Source: Septoria linicola
Taxonomy: Eukaryota; Ascomycota; Dothideomycetes; Mycosphaerellales; Mycosphaerellaceae
DNA: 64,000 bases
NCBI GenBank assembly: GCA_024114885.1
Contig: CP099418.1
Span: forward strand, 1 to 64,000
Reading direction: 5' to 3'
The position numbers and the translations under genes were made by a program. The notes beneath the pieces were generated by a model. It ran no database searches and had not been told where the DNA came from. It saw only the letters and a list, made by a program, of their open reading frames with translations. Below, piece after piece: positions 26,257 to 37,679 of the stretch; within the stretch, counting starts at the first letter, position 1; each line of letters opens with the position of its first letter.

Positions 26257-26918
26257 GAGATATACAAAAGATAACTCCAAGCCTTAGAGTTGAACTAAGA
26301 GGAGTCTAAAAGAAAGATTTTAGTTACTTAACTCCTTCTTAGTTAGACTTTACAAAGTCCTAAATACTCTTACTAATATTAGACCTATTACTAACTACAA
26401 TATTACTATATAGCACCTAGCTAAACTAGACACCCTCTAAGGCCAAGTACTAGTTAATATTGAAGACCTCCTCTATAGTAGCTATTATCTCCTCTACTAG
26501 TATATAGTTACTCTACTCCCTAGCTTAATATAAGATCCCTATAGCTAAGAATAGTATACCCTAAAGGCTATTAGGGAACTAAGAAGCTATATAGAATGTA
26601 ACTAAGTAGGGGACTAGGCTATAAGGAATCTAGGGAGCTATTAGAATTAGCTATAAGAAAGGATAGGGGCAACTTACTAGATAGTCTATATCCTAAATAA
26701 TCTACTCCTATATAAGAGAGGAGGAAGATCTTATAGAAGGCATTTCTTTTACCTTTTTGTAGGAGATAGTAGTATAGAAAGTTTGTTAGATTAATAGTTA
26801 GTACTGTCTAGTTATTAGTCTAAAAAGTAAGTACTTAATAACTAATTAAGATTAGGACTAGCATTTAAGTACTATAGATGATCTATTAAAAGATCTGACT
26901 ATATAGCATAAGTAGGAG

Positions 26919-27195
26919 TGTTAAGAATGTATCCTAGATAGTTAGTCTAGATATAGACTTCTAAGTATAGTTCTAGATACCTAAGGCACCTACCTAAGGC
27001 TTAGTAAGAGGTACATCTTGCTTCTCTTTCTTCTCTTCTTAGATAACTAACTTAATTAACTTTGTATTTAGTTCCTAGCATATTGCTACTATACTATATA
27101 TATAAGTTAGTTTAAGATTGATCCCCTATTCTTCTTTACTACGCTATACCCTCCTTAATATTATATAGTATATAACACGCTCTCTACTTTTAATA
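26919..27195 (+). repeat. Copia 3' LTR
   Basis: 277 bp, begins TGTTAAGAATG and ends TTTTAATA, nearly identical to the 5' LTR. The purine-rich AGTAGGAG just before it may be the polypurine tract. Confidence 0.9.
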
Positions 27196-27839
27196 CTTAC
27201 TATTATTTAGTAAAGCTTGCCTTATAGACTAGTTTCTATTAATTAATATACGTCTTCTACGCGTCCTTGTCGAGGCTATCCTACCCTAGTAGTACAGCTA
27301 TTCGCTTTACCTTAAAACGACTAAAAGCTTAATTCTTTACTTTACGTTTTCGGTCTACTTCAGCCCTATCTTCGTCTATAGCTTAAGTACGTGCGCGGTC
27401 GCGTAGTATATTTAGATTAATCGAGTAGTCTTTAATATCCTTTCTTGTCGTAGTAAGTCTTACGCGTTTCGCCTCGAGTTTAGGAAGAGACTCTATCTTA
27501 CGCTTCTAACGTACTATTTCTAGGACAATTAGTATTAAAAGTATCGCGTTCGGTAGCTATAACGGTCACCTACTAAATAGTAGTAGAATTAGGTAGGTTA
27601 GACAAGCGATAGTAATATACGACGAATTCAGTTATAAGTATAGGTAGTTAGAAAGCGAGGTTTAGAATTTGTAGGAAGTAGGGAAATCTAGAGTCCAAGA
27701 GCTGACTAAGCGGGAGTGACGTCAAGGCAGGTCGCCTCTAGATGCTTTAATATAGCTTTTTAGATAATATTAGTTATCGGTATATATAGTCGGTACTTTA
27801 CTATTAGATCATATCTTAGTATAGGCTAATATATCTACT

Positions 27840-28560
27840 AAGTCCGCCTATCCTAGGTCTCTATAGTATATCTACTAGATAGAAGAAAGATTACTTTAAA
27901 AAGAGAGGTATAGGCTAATTATATAAGACTAATAGTAGATTATAGAGACCTAGCTTAAAGAGCTTTTATTCTAAAAAGGATATCTTAACTTCTTAAGAAG
28001 TACTTACTTATTTATACTTACCTTTTCTACTATATATAACCTTATATATTAGCTAGAGATATTATAATTTTAGCTATTATATTAAGAACTATCCTATCGA
28101 TCTATAGACTAGGTTTAAAACTCTTTAAGCTACTTAATAAGTTAATAGGCTTAATAGATTACTAAAATAGTATAAATCCTAAGAATCCTATAGTATATAT
28201 TAATAGAATAAATATTTAGTTTTAAGATATTTGAAAGCCTAATAACGAGATACTACTATTAAGTCTATTATAGAGAAAGTTTTTCTTTAGATTTAGAAGA
28301 TTCTACTAATCTTTTAGAACTAGCCTTTTTAATTAGTCTTAGAAAAGAGAGAGAGTATTACTACTTTATATTTATATATTTCATACTATCTAGTATATAT
28401 AGTAAAAATATTCTCTTCTCTAGTATTATAGATAATTTATTATTAATAGAATAGGCCTTAGTTTAGTATAACTTAGAACTAATAGCTTATTTTGTATTAT
28501 TCTATACTAATATCTAATTATATAGATCTAGTAAACTAATATCGACTATAACTATCCTCT
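27840..28560. other. AT-rich, CpG-poor segment of the hAT, possible coding remnant
   Basis: About 700 bp with almost no CpG, unlike the CpG-rich rest of the hAT. The same segment is present in the second element near 34805-35525, so it belonged to the transposon before it moved. Long plus-strand stretches are interrupted only by TAG/TAA, which would allow one more RIP-damaged protein, but I recognise no family and cannot choose the frame. A small older insertion is the alternative. Confidence 0.4.
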
Positions 28561-28929
28561 AGTTCTACGCTTCTAGAATTAATCAAGATAAGATTTATAG
28601 TCGGCAATCGTAGTCGGTAGTAGTTTTCCTAGTATAGTACTTTCCTATTTAGATATAGACGTAGGATCTAGTAAGTTTCTTAGTGTCTCTTTAGACTCGA
28701 GGTTCTATAGCTTATAGCGTCTTAGTAAGTTTTAGTATCTTTCTAACTACCTACTTCTTCTTTCTTTACTTCCTTCCTCCTATCTCTACTCTTTCCTTTA
28801 TTTCTTATACTATTCTTCGATTACGACGCTCCGTATAGGAGCGATAATCAAGTATCGATCTCTTTAAGCCCTCCTTAGCGTTCACGATCGTATAGTCTAC
28901 TAAAAGTAGCTATTCTAGAGAGTACTACT

Positions 28930-29341
28930 TAGAAGCCTATTAAGCCTTAGAAGAAGGTTATTATAGTAAAAACGAACACTCGTCGGAAGCGTATACCTCG
29001 TAATAGTAGGTAGAAACGTCGTATTCTTAAGTTAGGTACTATTACGCTTCGTTAGATTAAGAAATTATAGGGTATAATAGAACTATATATCTAACGCCTC
29101 CTATTCTAGTAGCTTGTCTACGAGATCGTTCTTACTTTTAGTAGTAGGCTACGCTATTAATTAGTAGCCTTAGAATACCTCTAAGAGGCAGCTAAAGCGT
29201 TCCTTACTACTGAATTTAAGATATCTAATCTCCTAGCTATCTATATAAAGCGGGTTATACTATAGGCTAAGGATCTATAGCTATGCCGTCGTATTTATAT
29301 AAGGTTTACTAGCTAGGACGGTAGTATAGTTTAGTAGAAGC
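28930..29341 (+). pseudogene. Histone H3-like protein A carried by hAT (element 1)
   Basis: The frame aligns with the whole H3 histone fold when TAG/TAA are read as Gln: a basic tail (TRRKR, KRR); GTITLR at the H3 PGTVALR position (~29035); IELYI-RLLF--LVYEI against ELLIRKLPFQRLVREI; LE-L-EAAKAFL against ALQEASEAYL; and NLLAIYIKRV against NLCAIHAKRV. The spacing from alpha-1 through loop 1 to alpha-2 equals canonical H3, without the longer loop 1 of most CENP-A proteins, although EAAKAFL resembles CENP-A. An intron follows the core at 29342-29392 with GTAAGT, branch CTAAC and TAG, and contains the doubled CCGACTA motif. The start codon is not seen. Stops from RIP make it non-functional here. 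It could be one gene with the next H3 unit. Confidence 0.82.
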
Positions 29342-29530
29342 GTAAGTCCGCCGACTATAGATACCGACTATATTTCTAACCTATTATCTTAGTAGATATA
29401 TAGCGAGTTCCTCTAGGGAATAGAGAGGTCGTTAGTGTCTTAGGCTTTAGACCCTAAATTCTAGCTCTATACTAAAACCTTATAATTTTAACCTTACGAC
29501 TATAACTCTAAACAAATATAATATTATTAA

Positions 29531-30431
29531 TATTCTATCGCGTTCTCGCGCGATATAGTGCTTCTAATTAACTACGACTTTCTTAATCGTCTCGTATAAG
29601 ACGCCGCTATACTTACGCCTAAACAACGCGCTCTTACTAATTAAGTATTACGTTCTCCTACTCTATTAGCGTACCTTCAAATAGAGGGAGCTAGCGATTA
29701 GCCTTAAGGACAGGCTAATAATCTAATTCTTATCGATATATAAGATAGTAATAATAAATATACGCCTAAAGAGGAGGATAATAAAGACGCGTCTAAATAG
29801 GAGAATAATAAGCCTCCTACTATAAAGAGGCCTACTACTAGTAGGAAGGGCCTTAGTAGAAAGCGGCCTATTACGTAAAAAGCGCCTCGTAAGATAGTAA
29901 CGAAGAAGAAGAGAAGAGCCGGTCTAAAACTTACTATAAAGAAGAAATCCTATATTCTAAAAGTATAGTCGAATACTTAGAACGCGGTACGAGCTAGTAG
30001 GCTTTCTAAGAAGGCTCTAGTAGTTAGAAGGGTAAGGAAGCCTTATCGCTATAAGCTAGGTAGTAAGTCAAAACGTAGTCGGCAAACGTAGTCGGTACGC
30101 TAATCTACTATAGTTTTAGCCCTATAGGAGATTCAGATATTTTAGAAGACTAGGGATCTACTTATTAGTAAGCTTCCCTTCTAGCGACTAGTAAGAGAGG
30201 TCGCCTACGGCTTTAAGTAGGATCTACGCTTTCGGGCTAGTATACTAGAAGCGTTATAAGAGGTAGTAGAGCTCTATTTAACGAAGGTTTTTAAGAGTAT
30301 ATATCCTTCTATATTACTATTTAGCGGCTTATACTAACTTATATAGGTACTAACCTCTACGCTATCTATATAAAGCGAGTTACGATCTAGTAGAAGGATA
30401 TATAGCTCGTTTAGAGAATACTTCGTATATA
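29531..30431 (+). pseudogene. Histone H3-like protein B with long N-terminal extension, hAT-borne (element 1)
   Basis: A second H3-like frame directly downstream of A. An N-terminal extension of at least 170 codons becomes very Lys/Arg-rich and ends RKPYRYKLG, matching H3 KKPHRYRPG. Intron 30063-30113 (GTAAGT...TAG, with the doubled TAGTCGG motif) splits the codon after that Gly. The core then reads LLISKLPF-RLVREV and DLRFRASILEAL-E. A second intron at 30297-30346 (GTATAT, branch ACTAAC, TAG) joins FKS to TNLYAIYIKRVTI, then KDI-LV. Removing both introns restores the H3 alignment without gaps, which makes chance resemblance very unlikely. RIP stops inactivate this copy. Tail length and start are uncertain. 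Confidence 0.87.
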
Positions 30432-32934
30432 AGGCGTTATAGATAATAAGGGTTATTTAAAGTAGTATAGTACTACGTGTTATATTCGGCGTAAGGAATA
30501 GCGTTTAGGCTACTTCGAGATACCCGGCTACGTAGTAGAAGCGTAGTATTAAATTATATTATAACTATAGCGAACGATATAAGATTACTTTCTACTTTTA
30601 TACTATAAAACCTTCGTTTCCTCTTATCCCTATAGTCGGTATATATAGTCGGCGCCTATCGTCCTTTTCACGTGCTTAGATACTTATAGTACGTAGATTT
30701 TAGTATACCTATACCTATACTCCTATAGGTACCTACGTAGGTATACGCCCTAACCTATATTTTCTAGTTATAGGTACTACCTATTAAGCTTTAGTAGGTT
30801 ACCCCCTTAACCTATATCGATTACTAAGAACATAGGTTTAGACCTAACCCTACTCGTACTAACCTATTCCGACGTCTATCTAGAAGTATATACTAAGTGT
30901 CTAGTAAGTCTATATTCCGATTACTAGCTAGTAAGGTATTCCTTAACAAGTAGTTTTAACTTACCCTTCTCTACCTAGAGGCCTACGTAGACGTAGCTAT
31001 CCTTCCTATTCTTCTCTTAACTAGTCTATAAACTCTAGGCGTAATAGGAGCTAACTAGGTTACTAGTTCTTCTAGCCCTATATCTATATTAGCGTACTCT
31101 ATGTCTCTTAGTAGACGACTAAATACTATATTCGCTAACCCTACTTTATAGTTTAGGTTAAAACCTTATACGTAGGATAAGGTAAGATCTAGTAGTAGTC
31201 TAATAGGTAGCCTTTTAAACGTCGCTAAAACTTATACCTAAGGGTAGTACTATTATCGAGTATCGATATACTAGTATATATCCTTTAATATAGAACTCGA
31301 TATAGCTTTACTTCCTAATACTTATAACGAATACTATTATTAAAGTCGAATAGGAAGCTAACTAGAGACTATATAAGCTTGAAGTCGCTACGGTTTCCTA
31401 TAATAAGGTAGATTTTGTCGTTTATAATCTCCTCGAAGTATTCTATAGACTAGCTAAGCTCGCTCTCTAGAGTAGTTTATCGTATTCTAGGTTTAATCTT
31501 ATATTTAACTACTTCGAGGATATCCTTACGGAACTACTCGAATACTAGGTAGACTAGCTAAAGGATAATTTAACTATAAATACGCTAGTGTTTAGAGTGT
31601 TCGCTAAGCTATTAACGGGCAAGATCTATACGCCTTATAAGATCGAAGAAGGCGTTAACTTCGCTATTATATCGAAGGTATTAATAACGAAGGACGCTAT
31701 TACTAAAAAGAATATAGTCTATAATATTAGTATAAAATTAGAGTTCTATCTAGTCGAACCGAGGCTCTATCTAAGCGTACCCGTACTTACGTAGGGTATT
31801 ACTAAAGCTAAGTCCGATCTACTTCTTTATATCTCTAGTCTCTATTATACGTTCGTAGTAACTCTACTAGAGAGCCGATTCGTAGTAGAGTTCTATTCCT
31901 CCGACCGCGAATCGAAGATAGTAGAGGAATATAGCTATTATTTTAATTTGCTCCTATATAATAATACTTATTCTATAGCGAGTATAGACGACCTCGAACC
32001 CGGTAGCAAACTTGTTTAAGTTCTACTATATAAAATATAAGTACTCTTCGGTCCTAATTAGCTATACGTACGATAGGCAGTTATTAAGTATTAGCTCGAG
32101 TTCTACGTAGTCTTCTTTAGTAAGCTAGGTTTATAACGAATAGTACGTTAACTAACTAATACGGTGTTCCTCGCGTAGTCTAAATAATTTTCTATAAGAG
32201 TCTATAAGTACTACGTAGGCTCGGCGCTTACTATATAGGTATAACTATTCAATTATATATACGTCTTAGTAGCGGCCTTTAGCCTAGCTCCGAGTAGCCT
32301 TAAGGATTACTAGGTCGAATACAAGTTCCTCTAATCCGTCGTTAGAGAAAGGATATAGTTTCGAAGAATTAGTAACCTCCTTTATAGAACTATAGAACTA
32401 AGAGTAGATAAGTCCGCCTTTAAAGAGTTTCGATCGTCGTAGAGTAAGGCTTATAAGATTATAGGCCTTATAAAGCAGATTCTACTAGACGTCGGAATAG
32501 GTTAGTACGGATAGGGTTAGGTCTAAACCTATGTTCTTAGTAATCGATATAGGTTAGGGAGGTAACCTACTAAAGCTTAATAGGTAGTACCTATAACTAG
32601 AAAATATAGGTTAGGGCGTATACCTACGTAGGTACCTATAGGAGTATAGGCATAGGTATACTAAAATCTACGTACTATAAGTATCTAAGTACGTGAAAAG
32701 GACGATAGGCGCCGACTATATATGCCGACTATAGGGATAAGAGGAAACGAAGGTTTTATAGTATAAAAGTAGAAAGCAATCTTATATCGTTCGCTATAGT
32801 TATAATACAATTTGATACCGCGCTTCTACTACGTAGCCGGGTATCTCGAAGTAGTCTAAACGCTATTCCTTACGCCGAATATAATACGTAGTACTATACT
32901 ACTTTAAATAACCCTTATTATCTATAACGCCCTA

Positions 32935-33835
32935 TATACGAAGTATTCTCCGAACGAGCTATATGTCCTTCTACTAGATCGTAACTCGCTTTATATAGAT
33001 AGCGTAGAGGTTAGCACCTATACAAGTTAGTATAAGCCGCTAAATAGTAATATAGAAGGATATATACTCTTAAAAACCTTCGTTAAATAGAGCTCTACTA
33101 CCTCTTATAACGCTTCTAGTATACTAGCCCGAAAGCGTAGATCCTACTTAAAGCCGTAGGCGACCTCTCTTACTAGTCGCTAGAAGGGAAGCTTACTAAT
33201 AAGTAGATCCCTAGTCCTCTAAAATATCCGAATCTCCTATAGGGCTAAAACTATAGTAGATTAGCGTACCGACTACGTTTACCGACTACGTTTTGACTTA
33301 CTACCTAGCTTATAGCGATAGGGCTTCCTTACTCTCCTAACTACTAGAGCCTTCTTAGAAAGCCTACTAGCTCGTGCCGCGTTCTAAGTATTCGACTATA
33401 CTTTTAGAATACGGGATTTCTTCTTTATAGTAAGTTTTAGACCGGCTCTTCTCTTCTTCTTCGTTACTATCTTACGAGGCGCTTTTTGCGTAATAGGCCG
33501 CTTTCTACTAAGGCCCTTCCTACTAGTAATAGGCCTCTTTATAGTAGGAGGCTTATTATTCTCCTGTTTAGACGCGTCTTTATTATCCTCCTCTTTAGGC
33601 GCGTATTTATTATTACTATCTTATATATCGATAAGAATTAGATTATTAGCCTATCCTTAAGGCTAATCGCTAGCTCCCTCTATTTGAAGGTGCGCTAATA
33701 GAGTAGAAGAACGCGATACTTAATTAGCGAGAGCGCGTTATTTAGGCGTAAGTATAGTAGCGTCTTATACGAGACGATTAAGAAAGTCGTAGTTAATTAG
33801 AAGCACTATATCGCGCGAGAACGCGATAGAATATT
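32935..33835 (-). pseudogene. Histone H3-like protein B, hAT-borne (element 2)
   Basis: Counterpart of 29531-30431 with the same two introns. Some positions escaped RIP here and help the reading: the C-terminal helix gives KDI-LVRRI, closer to H3 KDIQLARRI, and the second junction reads FKSANLYAI. The presence of B at the same place in two independent insertions shows that it is part of the transposon. Confidence 0.86.
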
Positions 33836-34024
33836 AATAATGTTATATTTGTTTAGAGTTACGGTCGTAAGGTTGAAATTATAAGGTTTTAGTATAGGGC
33901 TAGAATTTAGGGTCTAAAGCCTAAGGCACTAACGACCTCTCTATTCCCTAGAGGAACTCGCTATATATCTACTAAGATAATAGGTTAGAAATATAGTCGG
34001 TATCTATAGTCGGCGGACTTACGC

Positions 34025-34436
34025 TTCTACTAAACTATACTACTGTCCTAGCTAGTAAACCTTGTACGAATACGACGGTATAGCTATAGATCCTTAGCCT
34101 ATAGTATAACCCGCTTTATATAGATAGCTAGGAGATTAGATATCTTAAATTTAGTAGTAAGGAACGCTTTAGCTACCTCTTAGAGGCATTCTAAGGCCGC
34201 TAATTAATAGCGTAGCCTACTACTAAAAGTAAGAACGATCTCGCAGACAAGCTACTAGAATAGGAGGCGTTAGATATATAGTTCTATTATACTCTATAAT
34301 TTCTTAATCTAACGAAGCGTAATAGTGCCTAACTTAAGGATACGACGTTTCTACCTACTATTACGAGGTATACGCTTCCGACGAGTGTTCGTTTTTACTA
34401 TAATAACCTTCTTCCGAGGCTTAATAGGCTTCTAAG
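34025..34436 (-). pseudogene. Histone H3-like protein A, hAT-borne (element 2)
   Basis: Counterpart of 28930-29341. In this copy the alpha-2 region reads LAALECL-EVAKAFL, which supports the H3/CENP-A-like assignment and corrects positions lost in element 1. It is still full of TAG/TAA codons. Confidence 0.82.
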
Positions 34437-34804
34437 TAGTGCTCTCTAGAATAGCTGCTTTTAGTAGACTATATAATCGTAAACGCTAAGGAGGGCTTAA
34501 AGGGATCGATACTTGATTATCGCTCCTATACGGAGCGTCGTAATCGAAGAACGGTATAAGAAATAAAGGAAAGGGTAGAGATAGGAGGAAGGAAGTAAAG
34601 AAAGAAGAAGTAGGTAGTTAGAAAGATACTAAAACTTGCTAAGACGCTATAAGCTATAGAACCTCGAGTCTAAAGAGACACTAAGAAACTTACTAGATCC
34701 TACGTCTATACCTAAATAGGAAAGTGCTATACTAGGAAAACTACTACCGACTACGATTACCGACTATAAATCTTATCTTGATTAATTCTAGAAGCGTAGA
34801 ACTA

Positions 34805-35525
34805 GAGGATAGTTATAGTCGATATTAGTTTACTAGATCTATATAATTAGATATTAGTATAGAATAATACAAAATAAGCTATTAGTTCTAAGTTATACTA
34901 AACTAAGGCCTATTCTATTAATAATAAATTATCTATAATACTAGAGAAGAGAATATTTTTACTATATATACTAGATAGTATAAAATATATAAATATAAAG
35001 TAGTAATACTCTCTCTCTTTTCTAAGACTAATTGAAAAGGCTAGTTCTAAAAGATTAGTAGAATCTTCTAAATCTAAAGAAAAACTTTCTCTATAATAGA
35101 CTTAATAGTAGTATCTCGTTATTAGGCTTTTAAATATCTTAAAACTAAATATTTATTCTATTAATATATACTATAGGATTCTTAGGATTTATACTATTTT
35201 AGTAATCTATTAAGCCTATTAACTTATTAAGTAGCTTAAAGAGTTTTAAACCTAGTCTATAGATCGATAGGATAGTTCTTAATATAATAGCTAAAATTAT
35301 AATATCTCTAGCTAATATATAAGGTTATATATAGTAGAAAAGGTAAGTATAAATAAGTAAGTACTTCTTAAGAAGTTAAGATATCCTTTTTAGAATAAAA
35401 GCTCTTTAAGCTAGGTCTCTATAATCTACTATTAGTCTTATATAATTAGCCTATACCTCTCTTTTTAAAGTAATCTTTCTTCTATCTAGTAGATATACTA
35501 TAGAGACCTAGGATAGGCGGACTTA
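34805..35525. other. AT-rich, CpG-poor segment, second hAT copy
   Basis: Inverted counterpart of 27840-28560, lying between the histone-like genes and the partner protein gene. CpG is nearly absent. No recognised gene. Confidence 0.4.
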
Positions 35526-35779
35526 GTAGATATATTGGCCTATACTAAGATATAATCTAATAGTAAAGTGCCGACTACATATGCCGATAACTAATATTAT
35601 CTAAAAAGCTATATTAAAGTATCTAGGGGCGACCTGCCTTAACGTTACTCCCGCTTAGTCAGCTCTTAGACCCTAGATTTCCCTACTTCCTACAAATTCT
35701 AAACCTCGCTTTCTAACTACCTACACTTATAACTGAATTCGTCGTATATTACTATCGCTTATCTAACCTACCTAATTCT

Positions 35780-37288
35780 ACTACTATTTAGTAGGTGACT
35801 GTTATAGCTACCGAACGCGACACTTTTAATACTAATTGTCCTAGAAATAGTACGTTAGAAGCGTAAGGTAGAGTCTCTTTCTAAACTCGAGGCGAAACGC
35901 GTAAGACTTACTACGATAAGAAAGGATATTAAAGACTACTCGATTAATTTAAACATACTACGCGACCGCGTACGCACTTAAGCTATAGACGAAGACAGGG
36001 CTAAAGTAGACCGAAAACGTAAAGTAAAGAATCAAGCTTTTAGTCGTTTTAAGGTAAAGCGAATAGCTACACTACTAGAGTAGGATAGCCTCGACAAGGA
36101 CGCGTAGAAGACGTACATTAATTAATAGAAACTAGTCTATAAGGCAAGCTTTACTAAACAACGGTAAGTCTCTATTATACTATTATATATATAGTTAGCA
36201 AACGTAGTCGGCGTATATAGTCGGCGCTAATATTATATAGGGAGAGGAAGGCTCTTAAGAAGGTAGAGGAAAAGAAATCTCCTAAAGACCTCGCTTAGGA
36301 AGATAAAGAAGATTAGTATATCGAGCTCTGCCTTCTATATAGAGAGATTAAGAGAAAAGAGGGTATATTAGAAGAATTCGAAAAGGAAGATAGTAGTATA
36401 TAGGTTTAGGTGCTATTAGATCCTTCTAAGTTAAAGAGAAACTCCGTAAACGTTATTATCGATAACCTACTAAGCTTGTCTTAAGAGGAGGATATTTAGG
36501 CTAAGTACGCTATTAAGCTATCTACTAGTACGCTAGGCTCTACTAACTATAGTAGAGCGACTTATTAATACTAGTATAAGGTAATCGGCGAGTTCTAGTC
36601 TAAGATTAAGGCGCTAGACAAACTTATAGCTATATAAGTATATAGCGATAGCGTAAGTCTTCCTATCTATTAGAAACTCCTATCTACTAACATAATATAG
36701 AGCTCCTCTTTTACGACACCGCGGCTTCGAGGTCTAGCTGTCTTACTTTAGATATTAGTACTAGAAGCCTAAGTTAAGGTATATCTACTAGCTATCTTAA
36801 GCGCCGACTATATTTGCCGACTATATACTAATTAACTATAGTCGTATATTACTAATAGCGTTTTGCCTATGCCCTACGACATCTTTTAGACAGAACACCG
36901 GGCTATACTACGTAATGTTCTTAGCTAGAAGCCCTCCTTCGTTAATTACTTCTTAATCCTTATCGAGTATCTTAGATAGCTAATTCCTACTAACTACGAT
37001 TAGAATACCTACGGATTCTCTATACCTACTATGTCTATATAGTAGAGACAAAACGCGAAGCTTACCTATAGTATATTTAATAAACAATATATACTTGATA
37101 AGGAAGAGACTTTGCTCGAAGCTGTAGTCGAGAGTCTAGTTTAAGCTGGATTTAAGAGCGAGCGGGCTAGTATTAGCTTTTCGTCTATTATTACGGATCT
37201 AATAGATCCTAGCGCACTTGATCTAGAGATTAGTACCGAGTTCTTAACTAGTCTATCGTTAGCGGACAAGGGGCTTCACTGCGTCTAA
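35780..37288 (+). pseudogene. Unknown hAT-borne partner protein (element 2)
   Basis: At least three exons. Intron 36164-36240 (GTAAGT, branch GCTAAT, TAG) joins KQR to ERKALKK; intron 36779-36841 (GTATAT, TACTAATTAAC, TAG) joins EA-VK to SYITNSVLP, both in frame. Both introns contain the doubled CGACTA/TAGTCGG motif. The protein is about 450 residues. Its first half is charged and probably coiled-coil; its second half is mixed and ends KGLHCV at a stop near 37288. No domain is recognised. It lies just upstream of, and parallel to, the transposase, as an accessory transposition protein would. RIP stops inactivate it. Confidence 0.65.
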
Positions 37289-37679
37289 TTAGTATAATTT
37301 AGGCTTCTCTATAGGTAAGAACTACCGCGGACGTCGTACTAGGATAAAGTTATAGCGTGTTTTATAGACAGTCTAGGGCTCCTCTCTTTCTTGCTTTTAT
37401 AATTCAGTCTACCTTTATCCCCTTTAACTCTTCTAGTTTCAATACTACTACCTATAAACACGCTACCTTCACGGCGAAATCTATCGCTAGCTACTAGAGG
37501 ACTTAGGTCTAGTACTCGACTAAGATAACGATATCAAGACAGCGTTTTTAGAGACTCTTTATAATTCGAATCTAGTCCGATAGCACCCTCTACGCTACGA
37601 TATATAGTATTAGAGTAGAGCTCTAGTAGACTGCCTACTACCTCTAAAATTCTAATTAATATACCTACGTCTTCTCTAG

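Larger units (their letters stand above)
20899..27195 (+). mobile_element. Ty1/Copia LTR retrotransposon nested in hAT copy 1
   Basis: It is flanked by the 5-bp target duplication CTTAC (20894-20898 and 27196-27200); the undisrupted site is visible in the second hAT near 36164. LTRs are 277 bp each and differ at about eight sites, all C/T or G/A. The coding order is zinc knuckle, integrase, reverse transcriptase, RNase H, which is the Copia order (integrase before RT). CpA/TpG are more frequent here than in the surrounding DNA, so it was exposed to RIP for less time or less strongly. CpG is almost absent, unlike the host transposon. Confidence 0.93.
19776..27586 (-). pseudogene. Unknown hAT-borne partner protein, split by Copia (element 1)
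   Basis: Counterpart of the gene at 35780-37288. In this element the Copia retrotransposon has landed in it, exactly at the GTAAG donor of an intron, so its two parts lie at about 19776-20898 and 27200-27586. No known domain is recognised. It is Lys/Glu-rich in its first half. RIP stops are also present. Confidence 0.7.
16350..30878 (-). mobile_element. hAT DNA transposon, copy 1 (contains a nested Copia element)
   Basis: It begins with TAGACGTCGGAATAGGT and ends with its reverse complement (17-bp terminal inverted repeats). The perfect 8-bp target duplication TCTAGAAG lies at 16342-16349 and 30879-30886. The empty site is visible in unit copy 1 near 6543. Without the 6.3 kb Copia insertion the element is 8,227 bp, within 2 bp of the other copy. 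Subterminal regions have many TAGGTTAGG-like words. The transposase reads leftward. An 8-bp duplication and the encoded transposase place it in the hAT superfamily; 8.2 kb is long for fungal hATs, which are usually under 5 kb. It lies near the 3' end of gene A. Confidence 0.93.

Noticed and set aside
28930..30431. H3/CENP-A-like genes as evidence of a centromere here
   Set aside because: They are genes inside a transposon next to a telomere; their presence says nothing about where a centromere forms.
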